This document shows, in pieces, positions 40,946 to 50,908 of a stretch of DNA of 64,000 bases. Made by a program: the position numbers and the translations under genes. Location: the NCBI GenBank assembly GCA_963725215.1, contig CAVRXQ010000006.1, forward strand, positions 186,001-250,000, read 5' to 3'. Every line of letters starts with the position of its first letter. Position 1 is the stretch's first letter. Below the pieces are notes generated by a model. It saw nothing but the letters and a program-made list of their open reading frames with translations. It had not been told where the DNA came from and did not search any database. This DNA comes from CAVRXQ01 sp963725215. Its GTDB lineage: Bacteria > Actinomycetota > Acidimicrobiia > Acidimicrobiales > Bog-793.

Positions 40946-42589
40946 TCCCAGAGACCGTCGATGCGACGACGACCCCCGAGTGGTTCACCCTCGCCGAGCA
41001 CCGCGGCGCCGATCGCGAGGTGCACCTGCGCGAGTTCTTCGCCTCGGATCCGGGGCGTGGAAAGCGCATGACTCTCGAGGCGGCAGATCTCCGCCTCGAT
41101 TACTCGAAGCACCGTCTCCGTCAGGAGACGCTCGATGCCCTCGTCGAGCTGGCCCGCCGCGTCGGGGTGGAGGCGTGGCGAGACGCGATGTACTCCGGAG
41201 AGCACGTCAACACGACAGAGGACCGGGCCGCTTTGCACATCGCGCTCGAGAAAGCCGCGCAGCGACCGATTGGTCGTCGACGGACAAGACGTCGTCGACG
41301 ACGTTCATCGCGTCCTCGACCGCATGGGAGCGGTGTCGGACGCGATCCGGTTGGGGGACTGGAAAGGCGCGACGGGAAAGCCGATCCGCGTCGTCGTCAA
41401 CATCGGCATCGGTGGCTCTGACCTCGGTCCAGCGATGGCCTATGAGGCGCTGAAGGACTATGCCGAGGACGGCGTCAGTTGTCGGTTCGTGTCGAATGTC
41501 GACCCGGTGGACCTGTGGCAGAAAACCTCCGACCTCGATCCCGCGGAGACGCTGTTTGTCGTTTCGTCGAAGACGTTCACGACCCTCGAGACGCTGACGA
41601 ACGCGCGTGCCGCGAAAACCTGGTTGCTCCGCGGTCTCGGGGCGGATGACTCCGCGACGGCTCGGCACTTTGTCGCGGTTTCCACGAACACGGAACAGGT
41701 GCGCGCGTTCGGCATCGATCCCCACAACATGTTCGAATTCTGGGACTGGGTCGGAGGGCGCTATTCGTACGACTCGGCGATCGGCTTCTCGCTGATGTGC
41801 GCGATCGGCAAGGAACGCTTCGCGGAGATGCTCGAGGGTTTCCATGCGATGGATGAGCACTTCGCGAGCGCTCCGTTGCACGCGAACATGCCGGTTGTCC
41901 AGGGGATGCTGAACGTCTGGTACAACAATTTCTTTGCCGCGCAAAGTCACGCGGTGCTTGCGTACTCCGAGCGGCTATCGCGATTCGCCGCGTACCTGCA
42001 ACAGCTGACAATGGAGTCGAACGGCAAGTCGGTCCGTCGAGATGGTTCGGAAGTGCAAACGCAGTCGGGCGAGATCTTCTGGGGCGAGCCGGGAACGAAC
42101 GGACAGCACGCCTTTTATCAACTGCTGCACCAAGGGAAAAAGCTCGTCCCCGTGGACTTCATCGGCTTCGCCAATTCGACGCGTGAGCACGACGACCAGC
42201 ACGACTTATTGATGGCGAACTGCTTCGCGCAAAGCGCCGCGCTCGCATTCGGTAGGAGCGCGGAAGAGGTGGCAGCGACGGGAGTCCCACGAACCCTCAT
42301 CCCGCACAAGGTGATGCCGGGCAACCACCCGAGCTCGACGATCCTTGCCCCGAAGCTCACGCCGTCAGTACTCGGTCAGCTCGTTTCCCTCTACGAGCAC
42401 ACCGTATTCGTCGAGGGCGTGGTCTGGGGCATCGATTCGTTCGACCAGTGGGGCGTCGAGCTCGGCAAGGAGCTCGCGGACGAGCTCGCCCCGGCGCTCG
42501 GCGAAAAGGACGCGCCGGATCTCACCGATCAGGACAGTTCCTCTGCGGCCCTCGTCGAGTGGTTCAGGGAACGGCGCGTGCGCGCATGA
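40942..42589 (+). pseudogene. pgi: Glucose-6-phosphate isomerase, interrupted by one frameshift
   Basis: N-terminal 110 codons (GTG 40942; VHLREFFASDPGRGKRM, AWRDAMYSGEHVNTTEDRAALH) and the remaining 440 codons (VVNIGIGGSDLGPAMAYEAL, GGRYSYDSAIG, FWGEPGTNGQHAFYQLLHQG, HDLL, FDQWGVELGKELA) lie in two frames. The break is at about 41271-41273 (ATTGGTC where ATTGTC would keep RPIVVDGQDVV in frame), i.e. one extra G. All catalytic regions are otherwise preserved, and gnd and zwf are coupled to it by 4-bp overlaps. So a sequence error or very recent mutation is likely. Interconverts glucose-6-P and fructose-6-P. Confidence 0.88.
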
Positions 42590-43983
42590 CAGAACGGCCA
42601 AAGGCGTTCGTGCTGTTCGGGATCACGGGCGATCTCGCGAAGAAGCTCCTTTTGCCCGCGCTCTATCACCTCGAAGCGCGCAAGGTGCTCGACGTCCCGA
42701 TCGTCGGCGTGGCCCTCACCGACCTCGACGACAAGGGACTCGTGAACAAAGTGCGCGAGGAGTTGTCGGAGTCGCTATCGCTCGACGATCGCGTCTTCGA
42801 ACGTTTCGCGAAGCGGTTGTCGCTCGTGGCGGGGGACTATGCGAGCTCCGACACGTTCGCGGCTCTCGCCAAAAAGCTCGGCAACCCGACGGCTCACTAC
42901 GTGCACTACCTCGCCGTCCCGCCGTCGTTGTTTGCCACCGTCGCCGAGGGACTCGCAAAAGTTGGGCTGAATGTCGAGTCGCGTCTCGTCGTCGAAAAGC
43001 CCTTCGGGCACGATTACGACTCCGCGGTCGCGCTGAACGCGGAGCTACACAAGTACTTCCCCGAAGAGCGAATCTTCCGTGTGGACCACTTCCTCGGCAA
43101 GGAACCAATCGAGGACCTGTTGATGTTCAGGTTCGCGAACTCGTTGCTCGAACCGCTTTGGAATCGGGCGTACGTCGCGTCGGTACAGATCACGATGGCC
43201 GAGGAATTCGACGTCGCGGATCGCGGCGCGTTTTACGACGCCGTCGGCACCATCAGGGACGTGCTCGAGAACCACCTGCTCCAGCTGCTCTCGTATCTCG
43301 CCATGGATCCTCCGGTCTCCGACAGTGCGGACTCGTTACGCGACGAGCAGGTGCGGCTGTTGAAGTCGGTGCGGACGATTGGCAAGTCGGATTGCGTTCG
43401 CGGCCAATACGAGGGATACCTCGACGTCGACGGGGTGCGAAAGGATTCGACGACAGAGACGTTTGTCGCCGTACGGCTGTACATCGACAACTGGCGTTGG
43501 GCGGACGTGCCGTTCGTCATCCGCGCCGGAAAGTGCCTCCCGGTCACAGCGATCGAAGTCGTCGTCGAACTGAGGCGACCACCGTTGCTGTTGTTCGCGG
43601 CGGCCGAGGCGGAGCGGCCCGAGCCGAACTTGATCCGGTTCCATTTGCAACCCCAGGCCGCGCTCAGCTTCGAGCTGTTGGCCAAGGCTCCAGGCCCGCG
43701 GGCGGCGACGAGGCAGGTCCTTGTGGCCGTCGACCTGAGCCGGAGCCTCGGTCCCGTCGAAGACGCCTACGAGCGCGTGGTCTCAGATGCGATCGCGGGG
43801 GATCAACGGCACTTCGCCCGGGAGGACATGGTCGAAGAGGAGTGGCGGATCGTCGGCCAGATACTCGACCAGACCGACGCTCCGGTCGTCTACCCCCGTG
43901 GGACGTGGGGTCCGCAGAAGGCGGCGGTGCTCCCTCCCGGGGGCTGGACGGAAGTGAAGAACGCGCCTCAGCTCGAGAACTGA
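42586..43983 (+). CDS. zwf: Glucose-6-phosphate 1-dehydrogenase
   Basis: 465-residue enzyme of the oxidative pentose phosphate pathway. NADP site FVLFGITGDLAKKLLLPALY, active-site RVDHFLGKEPIEDLLMFRFAN, substrate motif VVEKPFGHDYDSA, C-terminal WGPQKA. The ATG overlaps the pgi stop (ATGA). Together with gnd it makes NADPH; no opcA, tal or tkt is adjacent in the window. Ends 22 bp before the convergent lipoprotein-like gene. Confidence 0.95.
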   Translation: MTERPKAFVLFGITGDLAKKLLLPALYHLEARKVLDVPIVGVALTDLDDKGLVNKVREELSESLSLDDRVFERFAKRLSLVAGDYASSDTFAALAKKLGNPTAHYVHYLAVPPSLFATVAEGLAKVGLNVESRLVVEKPFGHDYDSAVALNAELHKYFPEERIFRVDHFLGKEPIEDLLMFRFANSLLEPLWNRAYVASVQITMAEEFDVADRGAFYDAVGTIRDVLENHLLQLLSYLAMDPPVSDSADSLRDEQVRLLKSVRTIGKSDCVRGQYEGYLDVDGVRKDSTTETFVAVRLYIDNWRWADVPFVIRAGKCLPVTAIEVVVELRRPPLLLFAAAEAERPEPNLIRFHLQPQAALSFELLAKAPGPRAATRQVLVAVDLSRSLGPVEDAYERVVSDAIAGDQRHFAREDMVEEEWRIVGQILDQTDAPVVYPRGTWGPQKAAVLPPGGWTEVKNAPQLEN

Positions 43984-44005
43984 AGCACGCCCGCCGGTCG
44001 AGAAG

Positions 44006-44764
44006 TTAGGCGGGAACCTTCGAGTAGGCGATCGTCGACTTCGGCACGGGGACGTCGATGTGCTCGCCCCATTTTCCGAATTGCGTGATCGAAGTGAAAC
44101 TGCCTTGTATCGCGGTGAGTTGGATCGGAAGCGACGCGCCGTGGGACGCGACGTCCAAGCTGAGGTTGATTTTCGTGCTCGACGAAGTCTGCGTCCACGT
44201 CATCGCGAAGACGTCACGGCCGTTCAACGTGACGTGCTTCACCGATACGGATTTCGAGCTCGTCGGCAGGAGCGCCTTCGCCAGCGGACCGATCGTTCCC
44301 CCGGAGACGATTCCTTTGAATTGCGAAGAGCCCTTCGCGACGGTGATCCACTTCGTACCGACGGACTTCGCGCCTTTACTCGAAAGCCCGACGATTTTCT
44401 CGAGCCCGAGGGTGTTACCCGATATGTAGGCAGCTTCGGTGGTGAGGCGAACGCTCGCTGTCGCGTTCCCGAAATCAATCGACTCGAGGCCGTTCGACCG
44501 ACCAGCGTCCTCGGTCACCTTCTCTGTCTGCTTCGTCGACTTGTCCGTGGAAGTGATCGTGAGTCGCACGCTCGACTGACCAGTCATCGTGGAAAGCGTC
44601 TGGTTGATGAGTTGCTTTGCGCTCGGAAGTGAGCTGCGTCCGAGATCCCGGGCCACCGCTGCTCCCGAGAACGAGACGACGACGAGCGACAGGGCTAACA
44701 GCGCACAACCGACCGAAACAGCAGCTAGGGCGCGGCAAAAATGGAACTTAGGAGAGGGGTTCAC
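44006..44764 (-). CDS. Exported protein, LolA/LppX-like fold (putative)
   Basis: 252-residue exported protein. Signal peptide near the start (AAVSVGCALLALSLVVVSFSGAAVA), possibly with Cys in VGCALL but no clear lipobox at the cleavage site. The mature part has Ser/Thr-rich beta-strands (SSVRLTITSTDKSTKQ, ASVRLTTEAAYISGN, ITVAKGSSQFKGIV, TWTQTSSSTKINLSLDVASHG). The pattern resembles actinobacterial LppX/LprG-type or LolA-like lipid-binding domains, but the match is weak. Single gene, convergent to zwf. Confidence 0.6.
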   Translation of the reverse strand: MNPSPKFHFCRALAAVSVGCALLALSLVVVSFSGAAVARDLGRSSLPSAKQLINQTLSTMTGQSSVRLTITSTDKSTKQTEKVTEDAGRSNGLESIDFGNATASVRLTTEAAYISGNTLGLEKIVGLSSKGAKSVGTKWITVAKGSSQFKGIVSGGTIGPLAKALLPTSSKSVSVKHVTLNGRDVFAMTWTQTSSSTKINLSLDVASHGASLPIQLTAIQGSFTSITQFGKWGEHIDVPVPKSTIAYSKVPA

Positions 44765-44892
44765 GAAGCGAGGCTACCTGGCCGACGAACGAGCCCTGAC
44801 GCGTGTTCCACAGGGACGTCCGACGAGACACGGGCGGCGGAGATGATCTACGCAAAATGCAGGACATCCCGAGTTCGCACCCCGCGACGACG

Positions 44893-45414
44893 TCAGGCGG
44901 CGGCTTTCACCACGAACCAGGTACCTCCGACCCCTTGCCCGTTCGTTTGCCCGGGAGCCGTGTCTGCTGCGTAGCGGTACAGCGGCAGACCCTTGTAGGT
45001 CACTTGCAGTCCATTGCCCCGCTTTCTCGTGCCGAGGAGAGCTTGCTTCACCCCGCTCCCGGCCAAGGCGTGCGTGACGCCTTTCGGCAACATGAGCGGT
45101 GGCCAGGCTTCCGTGCATCCGACGTTGCAGGCGATCTTCTTCGATGTATCGAGGGTGAAGTGGTAAAGGGTGTAGCCGGACGAAGTGATGAGGATCGACC
45201 CGACCTTTCCCCGCTTTGCCGATTTCACGACGAGCGAGGAGACCGCCCGCGAATGCTGGTGGGTTGTCGCGAGGTGTGAGTCGGCAGGTCGAGCCGACGC
45301 GGAAGCCGCGGTAGTTGAGGCGAAGGTGATGAGGCCGGCGAGCATGACCGCGAAAGCGAGTATCCGCGAGTCGCGGCGGCGCATCCGACGGGAAACGACG
45401 GATCCGAGTGGCAT
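44893..45414 (-). CDS. Secreted protein with Yx(FWY)xxD repeats (PF03640 type)
   Basis: 173-residue exported protein. Signal peptide MRRRDSRILAFAVMLAGLITFASTTAASASA. Two copies of the lipoprotein_15 repeat: GYTLYHFTLDTSKKIACNVGCTEAWPPLM and LQVTYKGLPLYRYAADTAPGQTNGQGVGGTW. The ATG at 45414 has GAGGAGG four bases upstream. Such proteins are widespread in actinobacteria; role unknown, sometimes near redox or electron-transfer genes. Confidence 0.82.
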   Translation of the reverse strand: MPLGSVVSRRMRRRDSRILAFAVMLAGLITFASTTAASASARPADSHLATTHQHSRAVSSLVVKSAKRGKVGSILITSSGYTLYHFTLDTSKKIACNVGCTEAWPPLMLPKGVTHALAGSGVKQALLGTRKRGNGLQVTYKGLPLYRYAADTAPGQTNGQGVGGTWFVVKAAA

Positions 45415-45524
45415 AGCCCCTCCTCGGTGGTTGCGGAGTCTCATTGGTAAAGGAACGGTCGACGAGTGCAAACGGATTGCTCCTCTCGCGCGCGGTGAGC
45501 TGAGCTGGTGAGGCGCCGATCGCG

Positions 45525-47348
45525 TCACGTGGTAGGTGAAACTGCCTCGAGGGCGGACCGAACCCTCGCCAGCTGCGCCTTTGCACTCGCGGCGTCGGAG
45601 CGCACTTGTCGCTCGATGTCAGCGCACGTGTCGAGCACCGCATCGAGGAACGGCGATGGCTCACGGCGTTGTGCCCTGCCACCGAATGAGCGTCGCCGCG
45701 CCCACGAGCAGTGCAGTTCCGAGGTGGCGCGGCTCAAGGCGACATAGAAGAGCCGCCGCTCCTCTTCGATCGCCGCATCGGAGGCCGCGTGCGCGATCGG
45801 AAGCAGACCGACCTCGATTCCCGTCACGAAGACGACTGGCCATTCGAGTCCCTTCGCGCGGTGGAACGTCAGGAGATCGACCCCGTCCTCAACGACTTCG
45901 AAGGAGCCGTCCCGCGTCGATTCGTCGAGGAAACGCAAGAACCCCGCTGCGGTCGGCCGTGATTCGAGGGCGACAAAGTCGGTCGCGATCCGCAGAAGCG
46001 CCGAACGTCGGGCACGGGAATGCGCGCTGAGCCGATTTGAGCCATCGGCGGGTTGCTTCAAATCGGCGAACCATCGCGTGAAACCCTCCGCCCCGCCGGA
46101 GCGATCGAGCTTCTCGATCGCCTCGACGAACTCCGGACCCGTGTCCCAGCGCACGGGCGTCGAGCCGCGGTGAGAAATCCCGGCGCTGTCGAAGGCCTGT
46201 TCGAAGGCTTCGAGCTGGGCGTTCGTACGAGCGAGAACGGCGAAGCGCCGCCACGACAGGGCGGGTTCGTACCGTCTGCGGATCGCGGCGGCGACGCCGG
46301 AGGCTTCTTCGGTGTCCGATTCGTACGCGGTGACGGTCGGCGTCGGGCCGTCGCTCGAGGCGGCGTTCTGGAACCGCTGTTCTTCGCGTAACACGGAGGA
46401 AGCGACCGAGACAACCTGAGGCGTGGAGCGATAGTTCGTCGACAGCTCGAGCACGGTCGCACCCGGATACCGCGTCGGGAACGCCAACACCGCGCTCGGA
46501 TCGGCGCCATTCCAGCCGTAGATCGCTTGGCGGGCATCACCGACGCAGAACAGGTCGTCGCGCTCTCCGAGCCACGCGTCGAGCAGGCGGAGCTGCGCGG
46601 GGTTCGCGTCCTGCAGCTCGTCGACGAAGAGGTGGCGGAATCGCCACCGTTGTACTGCGGCGAAACCGGAGTTGTCGGCGATATCCCGAGCGACGTTCTC
46701 CAAAAGGTCGTCGAAGTCGACAAGACCTGCTCGCTTCTTCTGCGCCTCGTACGCGGCGTACCACTGGGCGATCGACGAGGGCGCGACCGGCGTGCGGCGG
46801 CCGTGCTTCCGGGACTTGTTCTCGTAATCCTCCGGCGGGATGCGACTCGCCTTCGCCCACTCAATCTCGCCTGCCACGGCGGACAGGAGCTCTCGTCGCG
46901 GCGGCTTCGCACCAGAAGATGCCCCACGAGACGAGGAGGGGACCACCTTTCCGAGAAGGCGGACCTTGGAGTCGAGGACGCGTGGAGGTTCTCCTCCTTC
47001 GTCGATCGCGCGTTCGCGAAGCTGCGCGAGCGCGATCGCGTGGAACGTGCCGGCCGTTACGCGTTCCGGTAGCCCCAGTTCGCCAAGGCGCTCACGCACT
47101 TCCAAGGCTGCTTTGCGGGTGAACGTCAGGGCGAGCACGTGGGACGCGCCCGCGTCGCCTTGTGCAACGCGCCACGCGATTCGTCGGGTAAGGATTCGGG
47201 TCTTTCCGGCTCCTGCTCCAGCCACGACGAGAAGTGGTGACGCGTCGGAGGTGATCGCCGCCTGCTGCTCCTCGTCGCAGCCTGCGAGGATGCGTCCCTT
47301 GTCGACGTCGCCGAGCACCGCGGCGACCGTATCGCGGCGCCGTGTCAT
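45525..47348 (-). CDS. UvrD/PcrA-like superfamily 1 DNA helicase
   Basis: 607-residue ATP-dependent helicase. Walker A VVAGAGAGKTRILTRRI (about 46), motif Ia LALTFTRKAALEVRERL, motif II LFVDELQDANPAQLRLLD (DELQD variant of DExx), motif III GDARQAIYGWNGAD, motif IV NYRSTPQVV, motif V VDLLTFHRAKGLEWPVVFVTG, motif VI EERRLFYVALSRA. A short C-terminal region lacks the HRDC domain of actinobacterial UvrD2. Probably DNA repair. Divergent from the hydrolase with 49 bp between. Confidence 0.93.
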   Translation of the reverse strand: MTRRRDTVAAVLGDVDKGRILAGCDEEQQAAITSDASPLLVVAGAGAGKTRILTRRIAWRVAQGDAGASHVLALTFTRKAALEVRERLGELGLPERVTAGTFHAIALAQLRERAIDEGGEPPRVLDSKVRLLGKVVPSSSRGASSGAKPPRRELLSAVAGEIEWAKASRIPPEDYENKSRKHGRRTPVAPSSIAQWYAAYEAQKKRAGLVDFDDLLENVARDIADNSGFAAVQRWRFRHLFVDELQDANPAQLRLLDAWLGERDDLFCVGDARQAIYGWNGADPSAVLAFPTRYPGATVLELSTNYRSTPQVVSVASSVLREEQRFQNAASSDGPTPTVTAYESDTEEASGVAAAIRRRYEPALSWRRFAVLARTNAQLEAFEQAFDSAGISHRGSTPVRWDTGPEFVEAIEKLDRSGGAEGFTRWFADLKQPADGSNRLSAHSRARRSALLRIATDFVALESRPTAAGFLRFLDESTRDGSFEVVEDGVDLLTFHRAKGLEWPVVFVTGIEVGLLPIAHAASDAAIEEERRLFYVALSRATSELHCSWARRRSFGGRAQRREPSPFLDAVLDTCADIERQVRSDAASAKAQLARVRSALEAVSPTT

Positions 47349-47397
47349 CTGAGCGACGATCAGCCGCCGGTTCTTCCTGCCCAGATATGGTCCGGTC

Positions 47398-48150
47398 GTG
47401 CTCAGCGCCTATTTGGGGGGAATCGTGTTCGGCGAGGCGTACGGCACCGCCCCGGCGCGCGTCCTCGCTCTGCACGGATGGGGAAGGACGCACGAGGATT
47501 TTCGTGAGGTGCTATCTGGATCCCTGCCGGGTGCGGTTCCCCTCGACGCGATTGCCCTCGATTTGCCGGGGTTCGGCGCGTCGCCTCCTCCGCCCGAGGT
47601 CTGGGGCGCGGAGGAGTACGCGGCCTCGCTTCGCCCGTTACTCGAAGAGATGGCAGAACGGGTGGTCGTCGTCGGTCACTCATTCGGTGGGCGGGTGGCG
47701 ATCGAACTCGCGAGAGCAGACCCGGGGCGCGTCGGAGGACTGGTACTAACCGGTGTCCCACTCGTACCGGCTCGCGGCAGGCCCGCGCGCACGAAGTTGG
47801 CGTACCGAATCGTGCGTTCGCTCGCCAAAGTCCGTCTAGTCGGTGATGCACGTATCGAACGTGCGCGCCAGCGATATGGATCTCGCGACTACCGAGAGGC
47901 GTCCGGGGTGATGCGCGGCGTTCTCGTACGGCAGTTGGCCGAGGACTACACGGAATCGTTGCGCCAATTGGCCTGTCCCGTCGAGCTCCTGTGGGGCGCG
48001 AATGACACCGTCGCGCCGCCCGCGCTCGCTCGCGACGCCTGCGCCGTATTGAAAGACGGCCACCTCACCGAGCTTGCGAACGTCGGTCACTTTATTCCCA
48101 CGACTGCGCCACGCGCGTTGTACGACGCGGTGGCGAGGACGGCCCGATGA
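47398..48150 (+). CDS. Alpha/beta-hydrolase
   Basis: 250-residue hydrolase. Oxyanion segment VLALHGWGRTHEDF, nucleophile elbow VVVGHSFGGRVAIE (Ser), acid LLWGANDTVAPP (Asp), and catalytic His in LANVGHFIPTTAP. Substrate unknown. Its stop overlaps the Mur ligase start by 4 bp, so the two are translationally coupled; an envelope-related esterase or amidase role is plausible but unproven. Confidence 0.85.
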   Translation: MLSAYLGGIVFGEAYGTAPARVLALHGWGRTHEDFREVLSGSLPGAVPLDAIALDLPGFGASPPPPEVWGAEEYAASLRPLLEEMAERVVVVGHSFGGRVAIELARADPGRVGGLVLTGVPLVPARGRPARTKLAYRIVRSLAKVRLVGDARIERARQRYGSRDYREASGVMRGVLVRQLAEDYTESLRQLACPVELLWGANDTVAPPALARDACAVLKDGHLTELANVGHFIPTTAPRALYDAVARTAR

Positions 48151-49691
48151 CCGTGCTCGACGCGATCGTCGTTACGTTCGGCGCCATCGCGGTGGGAGCC
48201 GCCACGATCCGTTGGTCCCGCGTCGCGCAGCGCGAGCACTACCTCGCCGGCTCGGTGACCAGGTTTGCCTGGCGTTGGTGGACGCGGGGAGCATTCGACG
48301 CGTCGGTAGCGACGATCGCGATCTTCGCCCTGGTGGCGAGTGCGTTCGCGTCATGGACCGGTTTTCTCGCTGCGGCGATCGTCACCTTTGGTCCGGTTCG
48401 TTTGGGGCTCCGTGGCCGGACGGCCCCGTTGCGTTGGACGAGACGACTGGGAACCGTCGTCGGGATCGAAGGAGTGCTGGTCGGGGCGGCCGTCGGCGCC
48501 TCGGGTGCGTCCGTCGGGCTCGGGGGCGCTTCGACGGCCGCCGTCGCGTGCGCGGTGGGGGTCCCGATCCTCGTTGATCTCGCGCTGGTATTGGATCGAC
48601 CGATCGAGGCGGTGATCGCACGCCGGTATGTGCGGATGGCTCGGACGCGCCTCGAGAGCGTCGGGCCAGTCGTGGTCGGTATCACTGGCTCTTACGGGAA
48701 AACGTCAACCAAGCGTTACCTCGAGCATCTGCTTTCGGGATCGAAGCGGGTTGTCGCAAGCCCGCGGAGCTTCAACAATCAAGCGGGCCTCGCACGTGCC
48801 GTGAACGAGACCTTGACCGACGGTACTGAGGTCTTCATCGCCGAGATGGGAACGTACGGTCCCGGCGAAATTGCCGGAATGGGCCGTTGGGTCCGCCCGA
48901 AAGTTGCCGCGATCACGGCCGTCGGCCCGGTGCATTTGGAGCGATTTCGCGCGCTCGATCGGACGATCGCGGCGAAGCGGGAGATCTTCGCTACGGCCGA
49001 TATCGCGGTGTTGAACATTGATGACGAACAGCTCGCTGCGCTGTCGGAGGAGCTTCGCGCATCGGGGAAGCGGATCATCGCGTGTTCGACGACATCGCGG
49101 GCGAGTGATGTTTCACTCTTCGTATCGAAACAAGACGTCGAGATGATCTGCTCGGGCCGTTCGATCGGTCGAGTGGGCGTCGAAGCGAGCAAACCGGTCG
49201 CCTGGGCAAACGTCGCGTGTGCACTCGGTCTTGCCCTCGCGATCGGAGTCGACCCGCAGGTGCTCGCCGAGCGGCTGCGATCACTTCCTGTGGTCGAGCA
49301 CCGATTGACGGTGTCTGTGTCGAACAGCGGGGTCGTCGTTATCGATGACACCTATAACTCGAATCCCGCTGGCGCTCGGCTCGCGCTGCGAGCACTGACC
49401 GAAAACAGCGAGGCCGGGCGTCGCGTCGTCGTCACCCCTGGCATGGTTGAGCTCGGGCCGCTGCAAAAAGAGGCGAACCGAGAGTTCGCCTCCGACGCGG
49501 TGCGCGCGGGAGCAGAACTCGTTGTCGTCGGTTGGACGAATCGCCGCGCGCTCCTCGATGGTGCAGGGTCAGACGGCGCATCGCGGGTTTCCGTCGCCAC
49601 ACGAGAAGAAGCCGTCGCGTGGGTGCGCAGCCATCTCGGCGCAGGCGACGCCGTGCTGTACGAAAACGATCTCCCGGACCACTACCCATGA
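48147..49691 (+). CDS. Membrane-anchored Mur ligase family protein (MurF-like)
   Basis: 514 residues. About 150 N-terminal residues form four to five hydrophobic segments (VTFGAIAVGAATI, VATIAIFALVASAF, LVGAAVGASGASVGLGG, ACAVGVPILVDLALVL). Then a complete Mur ligase core: ATP site GITGSYGKTSTKRYLEHLL, SFNNQAGLARAV, EMGTYGPGEI, AITAVGPVHLERF, HRLTVS..., DDTYNSNPAGARLALRAL. The core fits MurF (UDP-MurNAc-tripeptide:D-Ala-D-Ala ligase), and a D-Ala-D-Ala ligase gene follows. The fused membrane domain is not found in classical MurF. It may be the main MurF or a specialised paralogue. Confidence 0.82.
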   Translation: MTVLDAIVVTFGAIAVGAATIRWSRVAQREHYLAGSVTRFAWRWWTRGAFDASVATIAIFALVASAFASWTGFLAAAIVTFGPVRLGLRGRTAPLRWTRRLGTVVGIEGVLVGAAVGASGASVGLGGASTAAVACAVGVPILVDLALVLDRPIEAVIARRYVRMARTRLESVGPVVVGITGSYGKTSTKRYLEHLLSGSKRVVASPRSFNNQAGLARAVNETLTDGTEVFIAEMGTYGPGEIAGMGRWVRPKVAAITAVGPVHLERFRALDRTIAAKREIFATADIAVLNIDDEQLAALSEELRASGKRIIACSTTSRASDVSLFVSKQDVEMICSGRSIGRVGVEASKPVAWANVACALGLALAIGVDPQVLAERLRSLPVVEHRLTVSVSNSGVVVIDDTYNSNPAGARLALRALTENSEAGRRVVVTPGMVELGPLQKEANREFASDAVRAGAELVVVGWTNRRALLDGAGSDGASRVSVATREEAVAWVRSHLGAGDAVLYENDLPDHYP

Positions 49692-49765
49692 TCGAGCGAC
49701 TCGACCGTTCATTTCGTCGACGCGCCCGGGAAAGCGGCGCGTCGGCCGCTGCCTAGGATTTGGGC

Positions 49766-50896
49766 GTGAGCAGGACGTCTCCGAACGTGGCGGTGCTATT
49801 CGGAGGACCATCCCCAGAGCACGACGTTTCGGTGCTCACCGGGCTACAGGCTGCCCGGGCGCTGCTCGACGCGGAGAAAATTGGAGAGATCCACGCTCTG
49901 TATTGGACGAAAGGTGGCACCTGGTTTGAAGTGCCGGCGTCCTTGGAGGCAAGCGCATTCGCCGACGGGCTCCCCGAGCATCGCCGGGCGCTCGACCTCG
50001 TGGCCGGGACTCCTGGGGGATTCGTCATCCGCCCGGGTCGAATCTGGACACGGCAAAGACCAATCGCGATCGACGTCGCGGTGCTCTGTTGCCACGGCGG
50101 GCCGGGAGAGGACGGCTCGCTGCAGGGGGCACTTGATTGTGCCGGGGTGTCGTACACCGGACCGAGCGCGGCGAGCGCGGCGCTCGGCATGGACAAGCTC
50201 GCCACCTCGGGCGTGCTCGGAACCGCTGGGATCCCGGTTCTCCCACGTCTCGCGCTGAGCGAATCGACTGCCGAGCCAACTTTTCCCGGTCCGTACATCG
50301 TGAAGCCGCGCTTTGGCGGCTCCTCGATCGGGATCGACGTGGTGAAGGACTTCGCGACCGCCCGGGCGCGGATGTCTTCGAACGCGCACTTGTGGCGCGG
50401 CGCGGTGATCGAACCGTACCGCGACGACCTGTTCGATTTACAGGTGGCCGTGAAGACCTACCCCCAACTTTCGCTCTCGGCGATCGAACGACCGTTGGTC
50501 CGAGATGAGACGGCGGAGATTCTCGATTACGCGGACAAGTACGCCGGAGGCGAGGGGATGGCGAGCGCGCCGCGAGAGCTTCCTGCGCAGGTGTCCGACA
50601 CCCTCCGGCGCGACCTGCGTTCGATCACCACCGACGCCGCCTCTCTGCTCGGCGCCCGCGGGGTGAACCGGATCGACTTTCTTACCGACGGGGAGCGGCT
50701 CTACGTCAACGAGATCAACACGATTCCCGGTTCCCTCGCCCGGCACCTTTTCATCGACCCTCCGCTTTCGTTCTCCTCGCTGCTCCTCGATTTGATCGAC
50801 GAGGCGTTCGAACGTCCCGCGATGACGTTCTCGTCAGCTGGCGCGGACGGATCGGTGCTGCGCGAGGCGGGGAACATCGCGGCGAAACTCGCCTGA
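49766..50896 (+). CDS. ddl: D-alanine-D-alanine ligase
   Basis: 376-residue ATP-grasp enzyme making D-Ala-D-Ala for peptidoglycan. VAVLFGGPSPEHDVSVLTGLQAA (N-terminal GG-S-EH-S pattern), CHGGPGEDGSLQGALDCAGVSYTGP, YIVKPRFGGSSIGIDVV (ATP-binding Lys and loop), VNEINTIPGSLARHLF (metal-binding Glu/Asn). GTG 49766 is chosen; TTG 49760 would add two residues. It follows the Mur ligase, with which it would act in sequence. Confidence 0.93.
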   Translation: MSRTSPNVAVLFGGPSPEHDVSVLTGLQAARALLDAEKIGEIHALYWTKGGTWFEVPASLEASAFADGLPEHRRALDLVAGTPGGFVIRPGRIWTRQRPIAIDVAVLCCHGGPGEDGSLQGALDCAGVSYTGPSAASAALGMDKLATSGVLGTAGIPVLPRLALSESTAEPTFPGPYIVKPRFGGSSIGIDVVKDFATARARMSSNAHLWRGAVIEPYRDDLFDLQVAVKTYPQLSLSAIERPLVRDETAEILDYADKYAGGEGMASAPRELPAQVSDTLRRDLRSITTDAASLLGARGVNRIDFLTDGERLYVNEINTIPGSLARHLFIDPPLSFSSLLLDLIDEAFERPAMTFSSAGADGSVLREAGNIAAKLA

Positions 50897-50908
50897 TCGC
50901 CGTTCTTC

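Noticed and set aside
49688..49756. 22-codon frame starting in the stop of the Mur ligase (ATGA overlap)
   Set aside because: Too short, Arg/Ala-rich, no ribosome site or recognisable feature; probably chance between the Mur ligase and ddl.
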